A DNA stretch of 16,472 bases from Acidilobaceae archaeon (GCA_027057815.1 JALURD010000056.1:1-16472), one strand, 5' to 3'; positions 7,608 through 14,590 are shown, numbered from the stretch's first letter. A program made the numbers and translations. Notes: generated by a model from the sequence alone, not told the origin.

Positions 7608-7615
7608 GGTATTAA
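7608..7615. promoter_or_regulatory. Shared palindromic TATA-like box between divergent eL15 and YchF-type genes
   Basis: TATTAATC contains the palindrome ATTAAT (7609-7614) and is the clearest AT-rich patch in the 97 bases between the chosen starts. At about 26 bases it predicts a - strand start near 7585 (23 bases before the eL15 GTG, keeping its Shine-Dalgarno site) and a + strand start near 7638 (22 bases before the YchF-type TTG). One box could therefore serve both directions. The spacing agreement is inferred, not measured. Confidence 0.5.
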
Positions 7616-7659
7616 TCGTTCCGCGTGCCACTCCCCTCGCGGCGGGGGTTCAAGGGAAG

Positions 7660-8898
7660 TTGGAGGCGTCTAACATACTAGTGGGAGTGGTCGGCAAGAC
7701 GAATGTTGGTAAATCCACGTTCTTCGCGGCTGCGACTGAGGTAAGCGTTGCAATAGAGAACAGGCCATTCACCACCATAGAGCCGAACATAGGAGTGGGT
7801 TACGTTAGGAAGAGATGTGTCCACGTCGAGCTGGGCCTCCCTAAGTGCGATGCAGTCAATAGTATTTGCTTGAACGGCGACAGGCTGATCCCCGTTAAGA
7901 TGATGGATGTCGCAGGCCTCGTCCCCGGCGCACATAAGGGTAGGGGGTTGGGGAACAAATTCCTTGACGACCTGCGTAGGGCCGACGTTCTGATACTGGT
8001 TGTCGACGCAAGCGGCTCAACGGACCCTGAAGGGGTCCCTGTTGGGCCCGGTAGCTTCGACCCTGTGGAGGAGGTTGAGTCCATGATATCAGAGATCGAT
8101 GAGTGGATGTATGGCATAATATCAAAGGACTGGGACAAATTCGCGAGAACCGTAGACACCGGCGGAGTCACGGACGTAGCAGGCGCTATCGCGCAGAGAC
8201 TCTCCGGCCTAAGCATAAGGAAGATGCACGTAGCCTCCGCGCTAGAGGAGACAGGCCTGTCGGCCAAGAAGCTGACCACGTGGTCCAAGGAGGAGTTGAG
8301 GCTATTCATAAAGACGTTGAGGAAGATAGCTAAGCCCATAGTAGTAGCCGCCAACAAGGCCGACATACCGGCCGCCGAGGAGGGGGTCAAGAGGCTCAAG
8401 GAGGCACTCGAGCCGCGGGGGATCCCTGTAATCCCCACGAGCGCTGTTGCAGAGCTTGCCCTAAGGAGGGCAGCTAAGGCCGGCTTGATCAAGTACAAGC
8501 CCGGAGACCCCGACTTTAAGATTGTAGACGAGTCTAGGCTAACGCGGAGGCAGCTCGAGGCTCTTGAAATGATTAGGGAGAGAGTGTTGAAGAAGTGGGG
8601 GAGCACGGGGGTTCAGCAGGTCCTTAACACGGCGGTCTTCGACGTTCTCGGAATGATAACAGTGTACCCCGTTGAGGATGCCAACAAGTACACGGATAAG
8701 CAGGGTAGAGTGTTACCGGACGTCCTCCTGGTGCCCCGCGGGACTACCGTAAGGGAGGTGGCGTACATGATCCACACAGACCTGGGGAAGACGTTCCTCT
8801 ACGCGGTAAACGCTAAGACCAAGCGCAGAATAGGAGAGTCGTACGTCGTTCAGGACGGAGACGTTATTAAAATAGTCGCGGCCGCCGCTAAGAGGTGA
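7660..8898 (+). CDS. OBG/YchF-family GTPase with C-terminal TGS domain (Ygr210-like)
   Basis: A 412-residue P-loop NTPase. Motifs, numbered from the TTG at 7660, are the Walker A GVVGKTNVGKST (9-20), DVAGLVPGAHKGRGLG (G3, from 83), a strand LILVVDASG, and NKAD (G4, 232-235), which predicts guanine specificity; YchF proper has a changed G4 and prefers ATP. The last 80 residues are a TGS domain (VYPVEDANKYTDK, then PDVLLVPRGTTVREVAYMIH). Such proteins are thought to bind ribosomes or translation factors. The TTG start places the P-loop where the family expects it; the GTG at 7594 lies upstream of the probable TATA box. The gene is not a standard member of the exosome superoperon. Its last 11 bases overlap convergent rnp2. 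Confidence 0.88.
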   Translation: MEASNILVGVVGKTNVGKSTFFAAATEVSVAIENRPFTTIEPNIGVGYVRKRCVHVELGLPKCDAVNSICLNGDRLIPVKMMDVAGLVPGAHKGRGLGNKFLDDLRRADVLILVVDASGSTDPEGVPVGPGSFDPVEEVESMISEIDEWMYGIISKDWDKFARTVDTGGVTDVAGAIAQRLSGLSIRKMHVASALEETGLSAKKLTTWSKEELRLFIKTLRKIAKPIVVAANKADIPAAEEGVKRLKEALEPRGIPVIPTSAVAELALRRAAKAGLIKYKPGDPDFKIVDESRLTRRQLEALEMIRERVLKKWGSTGVQQVLNTAVFDVLGMITVYPVEDANKYTDKQGRVLPDVLLVPRGTTVREVAYMIHTDLGKTFLYAVNAKTKRRIGESYVVQDGDVIKIVAAAAKR

Positions 8899-9385
8899 GA
8901 AGCTTCCTAGCCCTCTTTATACTCCCCGTTGTGGCTAGAGGGAGTACTAGAACCCTCTCCCCATTAATCCTCCTCACCAATCCCAGGACTGCGAGTGCTA
9001 GATACTTGTACCCCTTCCTCACGCGAAGGATCCCTCTGCCAGTCTCGGGGTTATACTCTATCACCTTGATGCCAGCCTCAGCTAAGCCTGTAAGGCCCTT
9101 GAGATCCTTCAGCACGTTTCTAAAAGTCTCCTCAAGCGACTCCGCGTCGGCGACAGACGCTGGGATCACCTCGAAGACTATGTACCTTCTGCGCGGCTTC
9201 CTGGAAAGCCTCCTAGCGGCCCTCGAGGCCTCCCTATACCTGGCCTCTAGCTTTAGAGCTAGCTCCAGGAGCCCGGCAGCCCTTTCAAGCCTCCTCCTAA
9301 CCGGCCTTACGGCTAGTGTTGAAGCTGCTATCCCCGCGGCGAAGCCTGCGGCCACCGCTATCATGACATCGATGAGCCCCGGCAA
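8888..9385 (-). CDS. rnp2: RNase P protein component 2 (Pop5) with N-terminal transmembrane extension
   Basis: Residues about 66-165 are the Pop5 RRM-like domain: RRYIVFEVIPA, ESLEETFRNVLKDLKG, KVIEYNPETGRGILRVRKG and VLPLATTGSIKRARK. Pop5 partners Rpp30 (rnp3) in activating RNase P RNA. Unusually, the core is preceded by about 65 residues: a hydrophobic stretch at 4-26 (LIDVMIAVAAGFAAGIAAS and on), then RPVRRRLER and a charged helix. It reads as a signal anchor with the enzyme domain in the cytoplasm. Possible starts (TTG 9385, ATG at residue 8, GTG at residue 11) all keep the hydrophobic stretch wholly or mostly, and no start codon exists between residue 11 and the core. The TTG has AAGGGGT 7 bases upstream. 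A C/D box sRNA lies 27 bases upstream on the same strand. Confidence 0.88.
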   Translation of the reverse strand: MPGLIDVMIAVAAGFAAGIAASTLAVRPVRRRLERAAGLLELALKLEARYREASRAARRLSRKPRRRYIVFEVIPASVADAESLEETFRNVLKDLKGLTGLAEAGIKVIEYNPETGRGILRVRKGYKYLALAVLGLVRRINGERVLVLPLATTGSIKRARKLLTS

Positions 9386-9410
9386 TAGTTCAACCCCTTC
9401 ACAACTCTAC

Positions 9411-9464
9411 GGTCAGACTGTCGTGAGCCAATCACCCTTCAGTCTGGGACGGCGTCATCATCCC
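9411..9464 (-). ncRNA. C/D box sRNA, dual guide
   Basis: Read on the - strand: box C ATGATGA (9461-9455), 12-base guide CGCCGTCCCAGA, box D' CTGA (9442-9439), 3-base spacer, box C' GTGATTG (9435-9429), 12-base guide GCTCACGACAGT, box D CTGA (9416-9413). Both box-to-box distances are exactly 12, the archaeal norm, and GG/CC flanks can close a short terminal stem. Such RNAs bind L7Ae, Nop5 and fibrillarin and direct 2'-O-methylation opposite the fifth base before D or D'. The first guide pairs with the universal 23S P-loop CUGGGGCGG (with G-U pairs), placing the methyl on the equivalent of E. coli G2251, a known Gm. The second target is unclear. The RNA ends 27 bases before rnp2 and may share its transcript. 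Confidence 0.85.
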
Positions 9465-9487
9465 AATAAGCCGGGCTAGCTAGGAGG

Positions 9488-9514
9488 ATTAATTAATAGT
9501 ATTCCTTTTTAAAA
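9488..9514 (-). promoter_or_regulatory. Promoter region for the sRNA-rnp2 transcription unit
   Basis: On the - strand the AT-rich boxes CTTTTAAAAAGG (centre about 9509) and TATTAATTAAT (9498-9488, centre about 9493) precede the sRNA. The second predicts transcription starting near 9467, about 6 bases before box C, as expected for a C/D sRNA with its own promoter. No other promoter-like sequence lies between the sRNA and rnp2, so rnp2 may be expressed from here. Confidence 0.5.
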
Positions 9515-9657
9515 GAGGTCGGCAGAGAGAAGATTACTTCATAGCCCTTCAGGGCTCAGAGGTCGGTCTCTTCCTCACCCGCTTGATTTCAGTCCTTTGC
9601 GTGCGCTTAAACGGTTATCAGCTTGCCTGAGCTCCGGTGTTGTGTGTAGCATAGACC
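9515..9657. other. Intergenic DNA between the sRNA promoter and the psmA promoter
   Basis: No credible coding frame. Visible are a direct repeat AGAGGTCGG (9514-9522 and 9558-9566), a 6-bp hairpin AGCCCT/AGGGCT at 9543-9556, and on the - strand one half of a C/D motif (GTGAGGA 9578-9572, 12 bases, CTGA 9559-9556) without a convincing second half. The separation presumably isolates two divergent promoters. No function can be assigned. Confidence 0.35.
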
Positions 9658-9667
9658 TTTAAACTTG
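9656..9667 (+). promoter_or_regulatory. TATA box of the psmA-led superoperon
   Basis: CCTTTAAACTTG contains TTTAAA at 9658-9663. A start about 26 bases downstream falls near 9687, leaving a leader of about 18 bases with the GGTGGTGGGTG Shine-Dalgarno region (9687-9697) before the psmA GTG at 9705. It is the likely main promoter of at least the proteasome gene. Confidence 0.6.
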
Positions 9668-9704
9668 GGCTGATAGACCCGCTCCTGGTGGTGGGTGTAC
9701 AGGC

Positions 9705-10469
9705 GTGGCTATGGGGATGCCTCCAACAGCGTATGACAGGGCCATCACGATCTTCTCGCCAGAGGGTAAGCTCTACCAGGTGGAGTATGCGTTCGAGGCG
9801 GTTAAGAAAGGCTGGACAAGCCTGGGGATAAGGACTAAAGACGCCGTTATCCTGGCGGCTGAGAAGAGGAGGGTAGTTCCTCTCCTAGACCTCGACAGCG
9901 TGATGAAGATAAACGTGATCGACGAGCACATAGGGGTAACCTTCGCTGGTATGGGCAGTGATGGAAGGATACTAGTGGATTACGCAAGGCTAGTGGCGGC
10001 TAGGCACAGGTTAATTTACGGCGAGCCAGCCACAGTAGAATACGTAGTAAGGGCGGTCTCGGACGTCAAACAGGCCTACACTCAGCACGGCGGAGTTAGG
10101 CCCTTCGGTGTAGCCCTAATCTTCGGTGGGATCGACAATGGGAAGACAAGGCTCTTCAGAACGGAGCCCGGAGGCCAGTACTTCAGCTACTACGCCATAG
10201 CGATAGGGATAGGCGGCGAGGCAGCTGAGAGCTTGCTAGAGAAAGAGTATAAGTACGAAATGGACTTTGACTCCGCACTAGAACTGGCAGTCAAAGCGCT
10301 CTTGAAGTCGAGGCTTGCAACGTCGAATGAGCCTAAGGAGCAGGTGCTAGGAGAATTCCATAAGTTAGTCGAAATAGGCTACATAAAAGCCGAGAAACCG
10401 GTCTTCACCATAATGAAACCCGAGGAGCTAAAGGAGATCGTGGACCGCGTTAAGGGGAAGCTAGACTAA
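9705..10469 (+). CDS. psmA: Proteasome alpha subunit
   Basis: A 254-residue 20S proteasome alpha-ring protein, a non-catalytic gate and assembly subunit of cytoplasmic protein degradation. The N-terminal H0 gate helix region YDRAITIFSPEGKLYQVEYAFEAVKKG is a textbook match, followed by LGIRTKDAVILAAEKR and IDEHIGVTFAGMGSDGR. GTG 9705 is preferred because it has the best Shine-Dalgarno spacing; ATG 9711 (two residues shorter) is equally compatible with the family. It heads the + strand superoperon; 206 bases separate it from SBDS, so SBDS may have its own promoter. In many archaea psmA precedes SBDS and the exosome genes in this order. Confidence 0.97.
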   Translation: MAMGMPPTAYDRAITIFSPEGKLYQVEYAFEAVKKGWTSLGIRTKDAVILAAEKRRVVPLLDLDSVMKINVIDEHIGVTFAGMGSDGRILVDYARLVAARHRLIYGEPATVEYVVRAVSDVKQAYTQHGGVRPFGVALIFGGIDNGKTRLFRTEPGGQYFSYYAIAIGIGGEAAESLLEKEYKYEMDFDSALELAVKALLKSRLATSNEPKEQVLGEFHKLVEIGYIKAEKPVFTIMKPEELKEIVDRVKGKLD

Positions 10470-10675
10470 TCACATAAATAACTTAATTTGATAAATAATT
10501 AATTCGGTTCGGCGCGGTAATTCCTCGTGAAGCACGACTTTCAGGCCCGTCAATACAATCCATGTCTCTCTGAGGGTCGGGTTTTACACTAGTGCATGCT
10601 TCGATGTTGTCGGTAGAGCTGAAATCCTCCCTACTACTGTGTTAGAAGGGGAGCTTGCGTCTGAGGTGAATGGGG
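10470..10675 (+). other. psmA-SBDS intergenic region with probable internal promoter
   Basis: An AT-rich tract directly after psmA (10472-10503) may end its transcript. A short hairpin TCGTG-AAG-CACGA lies at 10525-10537. GTTTTACA near 10581-10588 is a candidate TATA box, predicting transcription near 10611. GAGGTGA at 10663-10669 is the Shine-Dalgarno site for SBDS. I found no tRNA or complete C/D box sRNA here. Confidence 0.35.
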
Positions 10676-11377
10676 TTGTCCAAGAAGCACGATTTTATAG
10701 TAGCTTGGATGGAGGTTAAGGGTCAGAGGTTCGAGATCCTAGTCAAGCCTGAGCTGGCATTCAAGTTTAGGGAGGGAGAAAAGGTAAGCCTCGATGAAGT
10801 CCTCTGGACCGACACTATTTACAGGGATCACAGGAAGGGGCTCAAGGCGAGTCCTGAGGCGCTTAAGAAAGCCTTTGGGACTGACGATCCGAGGAAGATC
10901 GCCGAGATAATATTGAGGAAGGGCGAAATACAGCTTACCAGCGAGCAGAGGAGGAAGCTTATTGAGGCCAAGAGGAGGCAGATAATCAATTACATAGCAA
11001 AGAACGCTGTCGACCCGAAGACAGGCAAGCCTATACCGGAGAAGAGGATAGAGGCTGCCATGGAGGAGCTGAGAATAGGGGTCGATCCATTTAAAGATGC
11101 GGAAGCCCAGGCTGTTGAGATAGTGAGGAAGCTGGCCAGGATAATGCCGATTAAACTTGCCAGAGCCCTGCTAGAAGTAGTAATTCCACCGCAGTATAGT
11201 GGCAGGGCCTACAAGGAGCTGCAGAGGCTGGGCGAAGTAAAGAAGACGGACTGGCTACCGGACGGTAGCCTCAAGGCGGAACTTGAGATCCCAGCGGGCG
11301 CCCAGGTTGAAGTTGTAAACAAGATCCAGAGCATAGCGCGGGGGAACGCTTCTATCACAGTTAAAGGCCTGAGCTAG
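10676..11377 (+). CDS. Ribosome maturation protein SBDS
   Basis: A 233-residue orthologue of the Shwachman-Bodian-Diamond protein, which with EF-2-like GTPases prepares large subunits for joining; archaeal SBDS also binds the exosome region by genomic context. Seen are the N-terminal SKKHDFIVAWMEVKGQRFEILVKPE-type segment, FREGEKVSLDEVLWTDTIYRDHRKG, a long helical middle with IPEKRIEAAMEE and MPIKLARALLEVVIPPQYSGRAY, and a ferredoxin-like C-terminal domain. TTG 10676 gives MSKKHDF, the family's usual N-terminus, with GAGGTGA six bases upstream. ATG 10670 would leave only one base after that site and is less likely. The Rrp4 gene follows after 61 bases. Confidence 0.93.
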   Translation: MSKKHDFIVAWMEVKGQRFEILVKPELAFKFREGEKVSLDEVLWTDTIYRDHRKGLKASPEALKKAFGTDDPRKIAEIILRKGEIQLTSEQRRKLIEAKRRQIINYIAKNAVDPKTGKPIPEKRIEAAMEELRIGVDPFKDAEAQAVEIVRKLARIMPIKLARALLEVVIPPQYSGRAYKELQRLGEVKKTDWLPDGSLKAELEIPAGAQVEVVNKIQSIARGNASITVKGLS

Positions 11378-11438
11378 CATAGCTCCCGCTGAAGCGTGTG
11401 AAACTGTGAAGAGCTAAGCGGAGGGGGTAACACTGGAG

Positions 11439-12131
11439 TTGCCAAGCAGCCAGCGGAGAATAGTGGCGCCCGGGGACGAATTAGACCCGAAAGTTGAGGC
11501 TAAGGAGCCCTACGTGGTTGAAGTTGGCGGAAAGAAAGTTGCCACAGTTGTAGGCCTCCTAGACTACAAGGGCCAGAAGCCTTCGTACATACCCCTCGAG
11601 GCCGTTTATATTCCGAAGCCTGGGGACGTTATCATAGGGCTAGTGACGGGTATCGGTGTAACCAACTGGTTCCTAGACATAAATTCTCCTTATCAGGCAG
11701 TTCTCAATATTCAAGACTTCCTCGGTAGACCCTTCAACCCGGCCACGGATGACCCTGCGAGGCTCTTGAAGATAGGGGATTACGTAAAGGCCAAAGTTCT
11801 GGCCTTCGATAGAACTAGGAACCCACTCCTAACAGTACAAGAGGATGGGCTTGGGAGAATAACTGAGGGGAAAGTAATCACGATAAGCCCGGCCAAAGTG
11901 CCTAGGGTGATAGGCAGGAAGGGAAGCATGCTCAACATGATACAGGAGGAGACGGGTTGCGACGTGTTTGTTGCAGTCAACGGTAGAGTACACGTTAAAT
12001 GTGAAAACGAAGACCTGGAGGATATAGTGATTGTTGCGGTCAAGATGATCGAGAGGGAGGCTCATAAGACAGGCTTAACGGACCGCATAAGACGGTTAAT
12101 CCGGGAGGAAAGGGTTGTCAGAGGGGTGTAG
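11439..12131 (+). CDS. rrp4: Exosome RNA-binding subunit Rrp4
   Basis: A 230-residue cap protein of the archaeal exosome that guides RNA into the Rrp41-Rrp42 hexamer. The domains are an N-terminal beta region, an S1 domain (KPGDVIIGLVTGIGVTNWFLDI from about residue 58) and a KH domain with the GxxG loop IGRKGS around residue 155. The TTG at 11439 is preceded by GAGGGGGT with ten bases between. The stop lies three bases before the Rrp41 start, and GGGGTG just before the stop serves as the next ribosome binding site, so rrp4, rrp41 and rrp42 are tightly coupled. Confidence 0.95.
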   Translation: MPSSQRRIVAPGDELDPKVEAKEPYVVEVGGKKVATVVGLLDYKGQKPSYIPLEAVYIPKPGDVIIGLVTGIGVTNWFLDINSPYQAVLNIQDFLGRPFNPATDDPARLLKIGDYVKAKVLAFDRTRNPLLTVQEDGLGRITEGKVITISPAKVPRVIGRKGSMLNMIQEETGCDVFVAVNGRVHVKCENEDLEDIVIVAVKMIEREAHKTGLTDRIRRLIREERVVRGV

Positions 12132-12134
12132 TGG

Positions 12135-12851
12135 ATGGCAAAGGCTCAGGTCCAGCTGATAAGCGAAGAAGGGCTAAGGCATGATGGACGGAGGCCCGAC
12201 GAGCTAAGGCCCATCAGGATGAAGGTCGGCGTCCTATCTAACGCAGACGGCTCAGCACTCGTGGAATTCGGAAAGACACGCGTGATAGCAGCGGTCTATG
12301 GGCCGCGCGAGCCTATTCAGAAGTATATGGTACTCCCGGATAGGGCCGTGTTGAGGGTAAGGTACCACATGGCTCCATTCTCAACTAGTGAGAGGAAGAG
12401 CCCTGCGCCCTCGCGGAGGGAGATAGAGTTATCCAAAGTTATAAGAGAGTCGCTTGAGCCCGTTCTGCTACCAGAGTACTTTCCTCGAACAACGATTGAC
12501 GTCTTCATAGAAGTTCTTCAAGCTGATGGCGGAACGAGAACGGCGAGCGTGACAGCTGCAAGCCTTGCACTAGCCGACGCCGGAATACCTATGAAAGCCC
12601 TAGTTGGGGGCGTGGCGGTGGGTAAGGTAAACGGAGTCCTAGTTCTCGACGTTGACGAGGTTGAGGACAGCGCCGGGGAGGCTGATTTACCAATCGCAGC
12701 AGCCCCGGACATAGGCCTCATAACGCTCTTCCAGCTCAATGGCGTGCTGACCAGGGACGAGATAAGAGCAGCCGTCAACATGGCCCTGAAGGCTATCGAG
12801 TATATAGTTGAGAAGGAGAAGGAGGCCCTTAAGGCGAAATACGAGTTCTAG
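12135..12851 (+). CDS. rrp41: Exosome catalytic subunit Rrp41
   Basis: A 238-residue RNase PH-fold protein carrying the phosphorolytic 3'-to-5' active site of the exosome. Seen are the N-terminal GLRHDGRRPDELRPI, the arginine-rich RNA-binding region around SERKSPAPSRRE (85-96), the phosphate-binding GGTR (132-135), and VEDSAGEADLP with Asp178 and Asp184 at the spacing of the catalytic/metal aspartates in Sulfolobus Rrp41. Everything needed for activity appears present. It initiates at ATG three bases after rrp4, with GGGGTG 6 bases upstream. Confidence 0.97.
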   Translation: MAKAQVQLISEEGLRHDGRRPDELRPIRMKVGVLSNADGSALVEFGKTRVIAAVYGPREPIQKYMVLPDRAVLRVRYHMAPFSTSERKSPAPSRREIELSKVIRESLEPVLLPEYFPRTTIDVFIEVLQADGGTRTASVTAASLALADAGIPMKALVGGVAVGKVNGVLVLDVDEVEDSAGEADLPIAAAPDIGLITLFQLNGVLTRDEIRAAVNMALKAIEYIVEKEKEALKAKYEF

Positions 12852-12867
12852 TGGGGGTGAATAGGGT

Positions 12868-13716
12868 ATGAGTGTAACTCCATTCAGGCTTCCGACTATA
12901 CCATTATATAAGAAGGAGACTATAATGAACCTCATAGCGAAGGGTCTAAGGCTGGACGGTGTTAGGACCCCGGAGAGTCCGCGTAGCGTAAAGGTTGAAG
13001 TGGGTGTAATTGAGAAGGCTGAAGGTAGCGCCCACGTAAGACTGGGCAATACTCAGGTGATAGCGGGAGTCAAGATAGATGTCGGCACTCCCTTCAGGGA
13101 CACGCCGGACCAGGGAGTTCTGACTGTTCACGCGGAGTTCGTGCCTTTAGCCAGCCCTCTCTTCGAGCCGGGGCCTCCCGACGAGAACGCGATAGAGCTT
13201 GCTAGGGTAATAGATAGGAGCCTCAGAGAGGTCGGGGCGGTCGACCTAAACGCCCTAGCCATAAGGCCTGGCGAGAAGGTCTGGATAGTCTGGGTGGACC
13301 TATACATTCTAGACCATGATGGGAACCTCTTCGACGCGTCAATGCTTGCAGCCATGGCTGCTCTCCTCGACGCGAAACTCCCATACTACGAGGAAATAGA
13401 GACTGGCGAGATTGTGCTTGACAGGAGTAAGAGTGAGGGCCCATTACCCGTAAAGCATAGAGTCGTAACAGTCACCCTAGCTAAGATAGGTGACTACTTA
13501 ATAGTTGACCCAGACTTCGAGGAGGAGAGCGTTGCTGATGCCAGAATAGTTCTGGCGTTCGACGAACAAGGCAGGATAGTTGGGGCACAGAAGACGGGCC
13601 CCGGAGGCTTAACCACCGCAGACCTGGAAAAAGCCATGGACCTAGGCTGGAGGGCGGCGGAGGTCTACTTTAAAGCCCTGGACGAGGCGCTAGCAGGCAA
13701 AACCGGGGGGAGCTAA
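12868..13716 (+). CDS. rrp42: Exosome subunit Rrp42
   Basis: A 282-residue RNase PH-fold partner of Rrp41; the two alternate in a hexameric ring. The sequence carries KGLRLDGVRTPESPR, AEGSAHVRLGNTQVIAGVK and a C-terminal EESVADARIVLAFDEQGRIV, where the Rrp41 catalytic aspartate pair is not conserved, as expected of the inactive but RNA-binding subunit. GGGGGTGA at 12853-12860 precedes the ATG by 7 bases. The eL43 gene starts two bases after its stop. Confidence 0.96.
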   Translation: MSVTPFRLPTIPLYKKETIMNLIAKGLRLDGVRTPESPRSVKVEVGVIEKAEGSAHVRLGNTQVIAGVKIDVGTPFRDTPDQGVLTVHAEFVPLASPLFEPGPPDENAIELARVIDRSLREVGAVDLNALAIRPGEKVWIVWVDLYILDHDGNLFDASMLAAMAALLDAKLPYYEEIETGEIVLDRSKSEGPLPVKHRVVTVTLAKIGDYLIVDPDFEEESVADARIVLAFDEQGRIVGAQKTGPGGLTTADLEKAMDLGWRAAEVYFKALDEALAGKTGGS

Positions 13717-13718
13717 GG

Positions 13719-14000
13719 ATGGGTAGGACAAAGGTCGTTGGCATAGTTGGCAGGTACGGGCCAAGATATGGAGTCAGCGTTAGGAAGCGTGTAAAGGAGG
13801 TGCTCGAAAGGAGGTACGCCAAGCACACCTGCCCCTTCTGCGGGTCAACGGGAACAGTCTACAGGAAATCAGTCGGGATATGGTCCTGCAGGAAGTGTGG
13901 CGCTGTATGGGCTGGCGGCGCTTATACTCCGAGGAGTGGCATAGCGCCCTACTTCAAGGGTTACATAGTTAGGAGAGACTCTTTCCCGGCTAAGGAGTAG
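13719..14000 (+). CDS. rpl37ae: Large-subunit ribosomal protein eL43 (L37Ae)
   Basis: A 93-residue zinc-ribbon ribosomal protein. It begins MGRTKVVGIVGRYGPRYGVSVRKRV, the family's typical N-terminus, and has paired CPFC (38-41) and CRKC (57-60) metal ligands. Two bases separate it from rrp42 and two from the Brix gene. In many archaea the tiny RNA polymerase subunit gene rpoP follows it; here there is no room for one. Confidence 0.95.
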   Translation: MGRTKVVGIVGRYGPRYGVSVRKRVKEVLERRYAKHTCPFCGSTGTVYRKSVGIWSCRKCGAVWAGGAYTPRSGIAPYFKGYIVRRDSFPAKE

Positions 14001-14002
14001 GG

Positions 14003-14590
14003 ATGCCGTCAATAATTGTAACTACCAGCAGGGCGCCGTCTCCTAGAACCCGTAGCTTCGTGAAGGATTTAGTGGCGATCCTGCCGGGCGCTGAGAAGCT
14101 CACCCGCGGGCATCTCACGCTAGAAGAGCTAGCCATAGCCGCTAGGGCAAAGGGAGCTAGCAGGATAGTCGTAGTGGGGGAGAGGAAGGGAAACCCAAGC
14201 ATTATCCGTGTTTATGAGCCTACACTTGGAGCCATCTCGCCACTCCGCAACATAGTTACGTTCATACTGGCTGGCATATCGCTCTCCAGGGAGCTTGGCA
14301 GGCCGAAACCAGGGAAGGTCCAACGCCTCCTCATAGCAGACCCTGGCGACGAGGACTTAGATGAATACGTTGAAGCCTTCATTAAAGCCTTTGGTGCGCA
14401 CCTGCTAGTCAAAGGGAGGAAGGCCGGGGTAGGTGATGTAGTGGTCACGCTCAAGAAGGCAGGAGATGTTGTTGTAGCAGAGTTTGAGGCCTCAGGGAAG
14501 CCTGTAGGACCCAGGCTTAAGTTGAGGAAGCCCACAAAGATGATAAAGGGAGAGAATGAAGGGTGGCTGGAGTGGCTAGGGGAAAGCTAA
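14003..14590 (+). CDS. Brix-domain ribosome biogenesis protein (archaeal Imp4-like)
   Basis: A 195-residue protein consisting of one Brix domain: IIVTTSRAPSPRTRSFVKDLVAILPGA at the start, RGHLTLEELAIAARAKGASRIVVVGERKGNPSIIRVYEP in the middle, and a C-terminal PRLKLRKPTKM. Eukaryotic relatives (Imp4, Rpf1, Brx1) act in pre-rRNA processing; the archaeal single-domain form probably binds rRNA during assembly. The ATG at 14003 follows the eL43 stop by two bases with GGAGTAGGG directly upstream. The last 28 bases overlap the pcc1 frame. Confidence 0.9.
   Translation: MPSIIVTTSRAPSPRTRSFVKDLVAILPGAEKLTRGHLTLEELAIAARAKGASRIVVVGERKGNPSIIRVYEPTLGAISPLRNIVTFILAGISLSRELGRPKPGKVQRLLIADPGDEDLDEYVEAFIKAFGAHLLVKGRKAGVGDVVVTLKKAGDVVVAEFEASGKPVGPRLKLRKPTKMIKGENEGWLEWLGES

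Noticed and set aside
7563..7631. Longer eL15 starting at 7631
   Set aside because: The extra residues have no match to the family and would span the probable promoter; GTG 7562 has the conserved N-terminus and a Shine-Dalgarno site.
7800..8606. Long antisense reading frame of 268 codons opposite the YchF-type GTPase
   Set aside because: It is a shadow frame of a strongly conserved gene; the translation is Ser/Leu/Thr-rich and low in complexity.
9414..9446. Simple 7-bp inverted repeat CAGACTG/CAGTCTG as operator or terminator
   Set aside because: The repeat arises from the two guide-D box junctions of the sRNA, which explains the sequence better.
9556..9578. Possible second C/D box sRNA on the - strand (GTGAGGA, 12 bases, CTGA)
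   Set aside because: Box C has a mismatch and no convincing partner C'/D' half is found on either side; it may be chance.
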